A DNA stretch of 64,000 nucleotides. Origin: Pseudomonas sp. G34 (GTDB lineage Bacteria > Pseudomonadota > Gammaproteobacteria > Pseudomonadales > Pseudomonadaceae). The stretch lies in the NCBI RefSeq assembly GCF_031119625.1, contig NZ_JAVHZV010000023.1, positions 62,001 to 126,000 on the forward strand, given 5' to 3'. Shown piece after piece: positions 15,001 through 27,000 of the stretch (the stretch's first letter is position 1; every line of letters begins with the position of its first letter). The position numbers and the translations under genes are program-made. The notes below the pieces were generated by a model, which was not told where the DNA came from, searched no databases, and saw only the letters and a program-made list of their open reading frames with translations.

Positions 15001-18000
15001 ACATCGAAGTCACCGACCAGGCCGGTAACCCGGCCACGGCGGAACTGCGTGTGAACGTGATTGATGATGCATTCCCGGAGGTCACCAACCTGATGCTGCC
15101 AGGCCAGATCATCGAACGCAGCACCTTTAACGTGCAACTGTCGGCCCAGGATGATGTGGCCCTGAAAGCCGTGGATCTGCTGTGGAATGGCTTTACCGAT
15201 CACTACGATGTGACTGGCCAGAGCATTGCCGGTCGCAGCTTCACCGTGCAGGACAAACGCACCGAGCGCGTGGCGAATAGCGTCAGCCAGCCGTTCAAGG
15301 TGGTGCTTACCGACAGCCGTGGCCAGGTCAGCGAGTCCGCGCCGCAGAACCTGCGCGTGGTGCGTGACCAGGCGCCGAATGCCTCCGCCCTGCAAGTCGC
15401 TCTGCCGACCCGCGGTGTATACGGTGGCCTGGCACGTCTGAATCTGGGCAACCTGAGAGCCCTCGACGATACCGGCGGCCTCAGCCTACGCGTGTTGCAA
15501 CGTATCGGCGATGTGCGTCAGGAATTGTTCAGTTGCCTGCGCGGCAGCAATGACTATTTCCGGTGCGCCAACAGCAATTACTGGGATAGCTACGCCCGCG
15601 ATCTGCGTATGCCGGACAGCGCGCTGCCGAATGATCTGTTCCGCGTACAGGTGGAGCTGACCGACCGCATGGGCCAGCAGGTGCTGAGCCAGGACTACAA
15701 CGTGGCCCTGACCCAGTCACCGAACCTGGTGCGCTTCCAGAATCTGCAAGGCAGCGACAACCCCGCGTCCGTGGCGGTACAAGGCCGGCCGCTGTACCGC
15801 GTGCAGGTGCTGGACGCTGCCGCTCGTGCGGTGCCGGATCAGCCGGTGCAGTGGCGCCTGCGTCGCCTGAGCGACGGCTATGTGGAAACCCTGGGTACCA
15901 GCAACAGTGACGCCAGCGGCTATGCCAGCTGGACCCTGAACGCCGACCGTACCCTGGGCGATTACCAACTGTGGGCCGACCTGCCACAGTTCAGCCAGAT
16001 TGCCCGTGCCGAGAAGAGCCTCGCCGTAGCGGCCGGCCCGACCCGGCACTTGCTGCTGGGCTACCTGCCGGCCATGGCCGCCGGCAGCAACGCCACCCTG
16101 ACCATCCAGGCTCAGGATCTGGTGCTGAACAATGTGCTCAACGACCAGGCCAGCGTGCTGCAATTGACCCTGCCAAGCAGCGAATTCCATGTGGCGCCGG
16201 GCAGCGGCATCCAGATTGGCAGCACCACCGCCAACGGCCAGACCGTCGAGCAAGTGCGCGTCACCCTCAAGGACGGCCGCGCCCAACTGAACCTGCAAGC
16301 CGGCAACACCGTTGGCCAGTTCAGCATGCCGGTGAGCAGCAACAACAACCAGATTCGCTATACCTACAACAGCGCAGGCGCTGTCAACAGTGGTGTCAGT
16401 ACAGTGACCCTGGACGTACTGCCGGCCGCCGCCAGCCACCTGCGCCTGCTCAACGACCAGGGCCGCGCCCAGGCCGAAGGCGACGTACTGGCCCGTGGCG
16501 TGAAACAGGATGTGCGCCTGCAAGTAATGCTGCAGGACCGCTTCGGCAACCGTATCAGCCAGCTCGACGGCCAACCGGCCAACCTTAGTGTTGAAGCCCG
16601 TGTCAGTGGCGCAGCGGCGATTGACGGCCAGGCTGGCAGCACCACCGTGCAGCTGGTGCAGGGCCAGGCGTGGCTGGCTATCAGCGACGAAACCTTCGAA
16701 GAAGTCACCGTCAGCCTGGCCGGCCCGGTAGCGGCCTTGCCGCAGCTGAACCTGGCCAGCCAGTTCCGCATCAATTTTACCCTGCAACCGCCGGAAATCA
16801 TCCGCAGCGTGATCGAAGCCCGTGATGGCACCACCTTGCGCGCCTACTTCGACTACGACGAGCCGGTGCGCCTGGACGGCGGTAACGCCATCAAGCTCCT
16901 GGAAGGCACTGCTGTGCGTAACGGCACCGCGACCCTGAGCAGCGATGGCCGTACCCTCAGTTTCGTTGCCCAGCCCGTGCTGCAACTGGGGCGCTGCTAC
17001 AGCTTCGATACCACCGGCTCCGGCCTGCGTGGCGTGGCCCGCAACGACGACGTACGCGAGCAGGGCGGCCAGCTATGCGCGCCACACGTGCTCTTCAATA
17101 CCGTTGGCCCGGTAAAACTGCTGGCTGGCCAGAGCTACCAGGTGCCGATGCTGCTGGCCGACAACCTGAGCTGGTGGAACATCAACAATGGCCGCGCTGA
17201 GCTGAATGGTCAGAGCCAGGGCTTCAACTGGTACTACGGCCCGACCCGTACCCTGACCGTGCCGGCCTTCTTCACCCAAGCCAACAACACAGTGGTCGAC
17301 GGTGCCCTGCTGCCGCTGACCCTGAGCGGCACCCTGCCAGGCACGCCGGCCGCGCCAGTCGTGGTGGGCAATGCCCTGAGCCTGCAGGTATTCGATCCGC
17401 TGAGCGACTTCGACGGCGACGGGCTTAACAACAAACTGGAGCTGGAAACCGTCGGCCTCGACCCGACCCTGCGCGATACCAATGGCAACGGCATCGAAGA
17501 CGGCGCGGAAGACTTCGACGGCGACGGCCTGACCAACCTGGAAGAGCAAGCCGCCGGTACCAAGTTGCGTGTGCACGACACCGATGGTGATGGACTCTCC
17601 GACGGCGCCGAAGTGCGTACCCACCACACCGACCCGCTGAATCGGGATACCGACGGCGACGGCCTGACCGATGGTCAGGAAGTCAGCAATATCCCAGCCT
17701 CTTCGCCATTGAAGAAAGACACCGACGGCGACGGCATTCCAGACAAACTGGAACTGGACATGGGCCTGAACCCGAGCGATGCCGGCGACGGTAATGGCGA
17801 CAAGGACAACGACGGCCTGAGCAACGCCCGTGAAGTGCTGCTGGGTACCCTGATCAACAACCCGGACACCGACGGCGACACCCTCAAGGACGGCGTGGAA
17901 GTCGACCAGTTGCACACCGACCCGCTGAAAGCCGACACCGACGGCGACGGGCTGCGTGATGACGAAGACAAAGAGCCGCTGGTCAAAGATACCCAGGCGC

Positions 18001-21000
18001 CGACCGTAACGCTGGTCAACCCGGCCCCGGGCAAACAGCTGATCAAAGGCTTGAACCTGGTCATTACCCCGAACGCGCAGGACAACGGTCGCGTCACCAA
18101 GGTCTCGGTACGCCTGAACGGTGCCCAGGTCGCCCTGGTCACCAGCGCGCCATTCACCTATGCCATGGCCCTGCCGGCCGATGCCAACAGCCTGCGCCTG
18201 GAACTGATCGCCACCGACACCAACAACAACCAGGGCAGCAGCGGCGAGCACACCTTTGCCCTGGTCACCGACCCGCTGACCACCGTGATCGGTCGTGTCG
18301 TCGACAGCGGCAACCAACCAGTCGCCAGTGCCCAAGTGGAAGCCCTCGGCGTTACCGGCGTCACCGCTCAAGACGGCAGCTTCGTGCTCACCGGCGTACC
18401 GGTTGCGCCGGGCCATGTGCAGGTGATCGCCAATGGCGTTCTGGGCAGCCAGGGCGTGACTGCCACCTCGGCGGACGTTGAACCGGTCTGGGGCGGTACT
18501 ACCGATGTGGGCAGCATTACCCTGGTATCGCCGAAGGTACGGGTTGGGTACTTCAATGCGCGCTTCAACGCCGGCCAGCCGTCGCAGCGGCTCATCATCG
18601 AACGTGCCGGCTACGAACCGGTACAGGTGAGCAACCTGGCAAGCTTCGACCTGTCGCAGATCGATATGCTGATGGTGGACAGTTCGCGGAATAACTGGGG
18701 CAATAGCAGCTACTCCAGTAATCGCGCCAAGATATTCGCTTTCGTCCAGCACGGCGGCACGCTGCTGTTCAGCGAGGACTACAACACCGGCTCCAATACT
18801 GCGCTCGTGGACGTTCCGGGTCAGCCCGCCGAGTCAGTGTGGACAGGCGGCTGGATTCGTTTGACGCCGGTGCTGCGCTGGTCCGAAGCTGGCGAAAGTC
18901 GCATCGGTTCCTGGTGGCCGTACCGCAACAGCATCTACTACGGCCATTCGTATATGCCCATGGAGAAGCTGGCGCCCGATACCGTGCCGCTCATGTTCAC
19001 AGGTGCCCGCGCCGACAAGCGTGTGACCGCAATCCGCTACACTTATGGTGCCGGTCAGGTGTACTTCGGCTTTACGCCGACTGAGTCGAGCCGCCCGGCC
19101 GATAACGATCCACTGTTTACTATCTACCATCCGGGCATCTTGGTGATGATGCACGAGCTGACCCTCAAGGACAGCGATAGTGATGGCCTGAAAGACGTCT
19201 ACGAATATACCAATGGCACCAGCGCCTTTGTTGCCGACCGCGATGGCGACGGCCTGCTGGATGGCTTCGAGGTCAAGTATGGCTTCAATCCGCTGGTGAC
19301 TGGCGAGCAGAACCTGGACAGCGATGGCGACGGCTTGACCAACCTGCAGGAGCAGGAACTTGGTACCAACCCGCTGCGCGCCGACAGTGATGAAGACGGT
19401 CTTATCGATGGTGCCGAGGTCAACCAGCATAATAGCGATCCGCTGAGCGAAGACGCCGACCTGGACCGCGTGCTCGATGCCCAGGAAGTGCAGTACAAGT
19501 CCAGCCCGCGCAAGGCCGACAGCGACGACGACGGCATCCCGGACTACGACGAAATCAATAGCTACAGTACCCGCCCGGACCTGGCGGATACCGATGGCGA
19601 TGGCCTGTCCGATTACATCGAGATCAAAGGCCCGTACGAGGATATCCTAGACCCGCGCAATGCGGCCGACGGCAAGCAGGACTACGACCAGGACGGCCTG
19701 ACTAACAAGCAGGAAATCCTCGAAACCCTGACCAATCCGAAGCTCAAGGACACCGATGGCGATGGCCTGTCCGACGGCGCCGAAGTCCAGGCTGGCCTGA
19801 ACCCGCTTGACCCGGATATGGACAAGGACGGCCTGCTCGATGGCGAAGACGCCGAGCCGACTGCCAAAGACCTGTTGCCGCCGGTTGTAGCGCTGACCGC
19901 ACCGAGCACCGGTTCCAGCCTGGTGCATGGCCAGCAACTGCGCCTGAGCGCCAGCGCTACCGATAATGGCCGAGTCAGCAACGTCACCTTCTATGTCAAC
20001 GGTGAGGCTGTCGGCTCGCTGGACAAAGCCCCGTATGCCTATGTAATCGTGGTGCCGGAGCAGGGCAGCGAACTGACCGTGGAAGTCAGCGCCCGCGACA
20101 CCAATGGCAACGAAAGCCGTACCAGCGTGCAGCGCTTCGCCATTAATGCCGATGCGGGCACCCAGATGACTGGCCGTGTGGTCGATGGTAACGGCACGCC
20201 CGTAGCCGGGGCCAAGGTGCAACTGATCGATGCCTACGCTCGAAGGGAGGTAGTGCCGCAGAGCTATGTTTTCGACCAAGCTACCCACTCGAGCTACGCG
20301 GATGACACCTGGCGACAGTTGATCGATGATCAGGTCGGACGGGCTGGTTTCAACATTGACCTCGGCCAGGGCACCGCCTACGAGTGGTTGGGGTGGAACA
20401 CCCAATTGGTGAACGTCGATTTCGATTTCGGCCAATCGGTGCTGATCGACACGATTAAGGTCGGCGTTACCCAAGACAATCAAAATAATGTGGTGCTGCC
20501 ATCAGTGGAAGTGTTCCAACTGGTGAACAATAACTGGGTCAGTGCTGGCACTCAGGTGATACCTCAGAGTTCGTACAACAACAACAGCAACAATTCGACC
20601 AATCCTCATCGCTGGCTGGATATATCGAGCCTGAATATCCAGAGCCGCTACGTGCGTGTGGCTCTCAAAGGCACAGGCAGCTGGATCTTTGTCGACGAAA
20701 TTGATTTCGCCAATAGCAGCGGAATAATCACGGACGATGCGCATGCCGCGAACACAGATAGCCAGGGCCGCTATGCCCTGAGCGCGGCCACCACCTTACT
20801 GGATCCACAGGTCAAGGCATCGGCGCTGTTCGGTGGCCAGGCCGTGGGCGCCATCAGTACTGTGTTAGAGCCGGTAATCGGAGGTACTACCACGGTGGCC
20901 GATCTGGTGCTCGATGCACAGGGGCGCCGCCCGGTGCAACCGATCCAAGAGCGGCACAAGGCCTACGATCTCTTTGACACGCGTTACAACCCTGAGATAA

Positions 21001-24000
21001 GCAATCGCTACTACTGGGACTTCAACACCTATTACGGCACTATCCAAAATGGTACCAATCGGGCATTCCAGCGTGCGGCGTACCTGACGGTCAGTGGCAG
21101 CAACTATTATAGCGAGCAGCACAGTTATAGGTCTCGTCAGCAGGGGCGCGAGCTAGAACTACCGGCGCAGACGATGGGCTCTCTGCAGGTGAGCCGTCGC
21201 ATCTATGTGCCGGAAAACCAGAGTTATGCCCGTTATCTTGAGCTGTTCGAGAACGCCACTGAAGACGCTATCACTGTGACGGTGAGCCTCAACGGCTCCT
21301 TTTACAACGAGGGAAACCGCTCGGTCACAGCCACTTCATCGGGCGATAAGGTATTCAACGCGCAGGACCGCTATCTGGTCTCCGACGATGCCACAGACAA
21401 TGGCGGTCGCACGGCTTCCGGCCTGCTGATCGGTGGTCAGATCGCGCCCCTTCAGCCCGTATCTGCCTCAGCGGATAGCGACGGCTATCGGGTCCGCTAT
21501 GAGCTGACTGTGCCAGCCCACAGTCGCCGGATCATCCAACATTATCTGGTACAGAACAGCAGCCGGGCCGAGGTCAAGCGCGTGCTTGAAGCACTGTTGG
21601 CAGCTAACGTCAAAGAATCAAACCTGACCATCGAGGAGCATCGCGATATTGCCAACTGGACAACCTTGGTGGACACCGATCAGGACGGAATCGTCGATAT
21701 CGATGAAGTACTTCTGGGTTTAGATCCTCTGAGGACTGATAGCGACGGCGATGGCCTCAACGATGGATTCGAACAGCGATACGGCTTTGATCCGAAAGCC
21801 AACAGTAACGAAGCGCAAGCGGATAGCGATAGAGACGGTCTGAACAACCTACAAGAGCAGGAAGCTGGCAGCCATCCGTTTATTGCTGATACTGACGGCG
21901 ATAGCCTGACCGATGGCGAGGAAGTGCTGACCTGGCACTCCAGCCCGCTAACGTGGGATACCGACCTTGACCGTCTGAGCGATCAGGATGAGATCAACCG
22001 CGGAACCAATCCGAGCCTGGCTGATAGCGATGGTGACGGTGTGGATGACTATGCTGAGATCCATACCTACGGTACTGACCCGCTGAAGACCGATAGCGAC
22101 GACAACGGCATACCCGACAAGTTCGAGATTGACAACGACCTTTTGAACTTCTCGGCCACCGCTGATATCGACAGCGACGGACTGGATAATCTAGGCGAGT
22201 TTCTAGCTGGCACCAACCCGCGCAACTCGGACACTGACGGTGACGAGCTGCTCGATGGCTGGGAGGTATTGGGTAGCCCGCCAAGCGATCCGAAGCTGGC
22301 TGACGGCGATGCCGGCAGCCGTCGCGATATCAACGAACGTTTCGTCGATGGTACCAATCCGAAACTGACCAGCGATGACCGTCCGAATATTGACGGCTAC
22401 CGCAACGTCAACGACGAAAACAACCGTAACTGGACGTTTAACAACAGCGGCTCTGTGTCCGGTTCTACCGGTTCGGCTATCAACGCCGACCCCGCGTTCA
22501 GGCTCTATGTTGATAGCTACCAGTACGGGTACAAATACAACCACGCCACCAGCTCGGCCAACGGCCGCGAGTACCACTACGAAGCGCGGCGCATCAACAA
22601 CGTGGTGGTCAGCCGCCGCGTTCTGGTACCAAGTGCCGGCGGCGCCTACGTGCGCTACTTGGAGATCATCGACAACCCTACCGCCCAGGAGCAGGTCACC
22701 ACTGTGCGCCTGCAGTCTTACTACGGCGCAAACAACGACAGCCAAGTGGCAGTTGTGACCAGCAGTGGCGACGGCCAGCTGACTACCGCCGATGACTTCC
22801 TGGCCCTGCGTGACACCAGCAACGCCTCACGTCCGGTGCTGCTGCACGTGCTTGGCGGCAACGGCAACCGCCGCCAGGGCGCCAGCTATGTGAGCAACGC
22901 GGGCCGTTTGTGGCAAGCCGATTACGAGCTGCGCATACCGGCTGGCGAACGCCGCGTGATCATGCACTTCGCTACCCTGGAAGGTTCCAACGACGCGGCC
23001 ATGGTCACCGCTGCCAAGCTGCGCAGCCTCAAAGGCCTGGGCCTGGACAACCTCGATGCCACGCTGGCCGGAAAGGTGGTGAACTTCTTCGCCTTCTATG
23101 ATCAGGACGAAGATGGCCTTAGTGACGCTGATGAAACGCGCCTGGGTACTGATCCCGCTAATCCTGATACAGATGGTGACGGTGTGCTGGATGGTCAGGA
23201 TAGTGAGCCATTGGTGGTCGATATCACTGCCCCTAGCGTTAGTTTCGCAGCGCTGCCAGCTAAGCGTCTGTATGCTGGTCAGGCACTTGAAATCACCACG
23301 ATTGTTACTGATAACGGACTGATCCGTAAGGTAGAGCTCTTCCAGGACGGAGTTCTCTTAGAAACGCGCAACAGTGGTGGTGAGCAGCGATTTAACTTGA
23401 CCCTGCCCAATGCTGCTCAAAGTAATCTGGTACTGCGCGCTGTTGATAGCAATGGAAACAGTACAGAGGCCAAACTAGAGATTGCTATTAAGGAAACACC
23501 TAGCATCCGCTTTAATGGTCGTGTGGTCGATTCACTTGGTCAGCCATTAATGAATATGCCGGTAAGTGCTGAAGGCGAAGGTACTGTTACCGACAGCAGT
23601 GGTCGTTTCAGTCTGAGCCTGCAGACCATAAACCGTGAAATCAATGTGTCCGCCACTGGGCTGTTTGGTGCGCAGCCGATGCGTGGCAGCAAAGTGCTGG
23701 TTATTGAGTCTTTGGAAGATAGTGTTGACCTGGGCGATATTGGTGATATTCGTCTTGAGGCCATAGGTCGGCGGGGTTTTAAACCGATCTCCGAGGATGA
23801 TTTAGCTTACGAGAGTACCGGGTGGAACAGCTATCCGCAGTTGCGAAATCAACAGTTTTGGAATATTGCAAGCACGTACGGCTCAATTTCTTCCGCATCG
23901 GGCGATATTTTAGATTGGTCTCATAGTCTATCAGTTAATGGCAATGGCTATTACACGGGGACTAACCAGTACCAGCTGCGGTTAGGTGGTCAGGAAGTAA

Positions 24001-27000
24001 CATTAGGTACTATGAATGGTGATGTTCTTGTTCATCGCAAAATATATGCTCCTGTTGGTGCCAGTTATATTCGATATCTGGATATCGTTGAAAATCCTTC
24101 CGATGAGCCTGTATCCATTCGGTGGAGTATCAGCGGTTCGTTCTATCAGGATGGACGTCGTGGCCTTATAAATAATTGGGGCGAAGATGGGTACTTGGTT
24201 TTTGGTGACGATAGGGTCGCGGGTGGTAGTGCCAATGGGTATAGCTTTGGGCTTTTGTTTGGTATTCCCAGTGGGGAATTCCAGTTGCAGGAACCGTATA
24301 GGGGTTATAACAATTACTGGACTAGCGTGGAAAATCTACTGATTCCAGCACGCGGCCGAAAAGTTTTTATGCACTATGTGGTATTGAACCAGAGTCCTGA
24401 TGAGGTACGCCGCGTTCTCGAAGAGCTGAAAGACCCGCGCTTCGTCGAGTCGGGCATGACAGTGGAGGAACTGCGAGACTTGGCTAACTGGCCAACTCTT
24501 GTTGACTCAGACAATGACGGCATGCCAGATGCCGATGAAATCCCTTTAGGCCTCGATCCACAGAACCCTGATGTGGACGGGGATGCGATTCCTGATGGCC
24601 AGGATGACGAGCCAAACGTGGCCGACACCCTGCCACCTGTAATTGTGCCCAATTTGCCTGAAGGCCCGTTCTACCTAAGTGATGAATTGCAGATTCAGGC
24701 GGGCGTCACTGATAACGGCCTGATTCGCTCCGTCGAGTTGTGGCAGCACGATAAGTTGCTTGAGAGCACGTCTGTCGGCGGCGATCTGAGCTTCACTATT
24801 GGCATGAATGAACCGGGAGACCTTGGCCTGCGTCTCGTCGCCAGCGATGTCAGTGGTAACCGTAGCGAGCTGGCGCTTGGCGTAGTCGTCGAGGAGCCAC
24901 CACCCACCATGCTCACTGGCCGTGTGGTCAACGCCCTTGGTCGCCCGGTTTCTGGCGTAGTTGTTTCTCTTATGGACCCGCAGGGTGAAAACTGTGGGGG
25001 GAATGGTTGTGAGGGCGGGCCTGTCGCTGCACGGCTTGCGATGGCAAGTAGCGGAGCAGCTTTCACGCAGGTATCGGATGCTAACGGCCACTTCCGCTTT
25101 GATTCATTGGCACGTCGTGAGCAATCGCAGTGGATTATCGACTTGCAGCATCAAGTATTGGGTGTGCAGTTGAGTCTCCAGCAGGTGGTCGAGCTTGAGC
25201 GTGACGGTGAGAACGATATTGGCGAACTGCAATTGGTCATGGATGACAGCGAAGTGCCTCAGCCGCTTGAAAGTGAGCTCGGGCGCCAAATTGAGGCTGG
25301 CGATATCCAGCTTATGCTTCCGCCCGGCTTTGCCTTCCCCGCTGCCAAGGTCGAAGTTTGGCCATATGAGCAGAGGTTGCGTATTGGTTCTGTCGACGCC
25401 ATGCCGCTCGGTAGCAATTTCCAAGTTGGCGAGATGTATCTCAAGGAAAGCCCCGATAGCACCACACTGACATGGCTGGGCTGGCGAAGCCAGTATGCTG
25501 CTAAAGATGCTGGAACCATGACTATTCAAGTAATCCTGCATCGTGACGGGCGTATCGAGGAGCGGTTCTATGACGTGCTTGAGAGCGATTGGTACTCCCG
25601 TTACAGCCGCTTCAATACGTCCACTGATGGTGCTTCTTTCAGAATGGATGTCAGGCGTCTACATGGCTATTTAGTACAAAATGGTACGGGAGTTGAGCAT
25701 TACGTAGGAACCTCCGACAACCATCTGCAGGGCAGGGTAATCAGTTATGTGCCTGCTGAGCAGAATGGCTACAAGATTGAACTCGGGTATCTGCCACGCC
25801 GCTCAGACCGCGATCAGGACGGGCTTTCCGATGCTAACGAAATGCTGTTGGGTACGAACCCGGATGCTCGAGATACTGACGGTGATGGCTTGTGGGACGG
25901 CTTCGAGTTGTACAGCGGTTTCGATCCACTTGTTGCCGAACCAGGTATAGCAACGGCCGATCCGGATGGTGATGGCCTGAGTAATCTGGAAGAACAGCAG
26001 GCAGGCTCGGATCCGCATATGGCTGACAGCGATGGTGATGGTCTGAGTGACTATGAGGAATTCCATCGCTATGGCACTGACCCCATGGCTGCTGACAGCG
26101 ATGGTGACGGTCTAAATGATGCTGATGAGATAGAGCGGGGTACCAATCCCAAGAAGGCGGACAGCGATGATGATGGTCTGCCTGATGGTGTAGAAGTGCA
26201 ATTCGGTAGTGATCCACTGCAAAAGGACAGCGATGACGATCAACTGACTGACTTGTTCGAGTATCTCTATGGGAATCTCGCTCCAGACGAGGACAGCGAT
26301 AACGATGGTTTGAGCAACTTAGAGGAGTCCCATGCAGGTACTAATCCGTCAAGCCGAGACAGTGATGGTGATGGCTTGTCCGACAGTTACGAGCTGCGCA
26401 TAAGCAAAACTTCGCCAAATAAGGTAGATAGTGACGGCGGTGGTCGCAATGATGGTGATGAGCTATTCGTAGACGGCGCCGATCCGTTGAAGCAAGGCGA
26501 CGATCTTCGTGACCTGAGACAAGACGAGCAGTATTTATTTACCGAAGCGGGAGTGGGCTACCGGGTGACGGAAAGTGGCGAGGCTGGCGCGGTAGACCGT
26601 GACGGCTGGCAGCTAATTAACCAGCGTTTATTCCAGCTAAATGATTACTCTATCGGTAACGGCGATTTCGTTCGAAGCCCGGAAGGTGCGCTGCGCACCC
26701 CTTTGCGTTCTGCCAGCGATGGACTGGCAGTCAGTCGCGAATTTTACGTGCCAGAAAATGGTCGTGGCTATTTACGTGTAGTGGATCGTTTCGTGAATAC
26801 AACCAATAGGCCTATGGTGGTAGAACCGCGCTATATCACTAGCCAGTCATATAACTATCAGCAAACTGCTAAGTTGAGCACGTCTTCCGGAAATGCCAAC
26901 CTGGGGACAGATGACAGTTCCCTCAATTGGGTTATCAAGAAAGACGCACTCGATGCCCGTCTAATTAATGTATTTGCCGACTCCGCAGGTCGCTCTTCGC

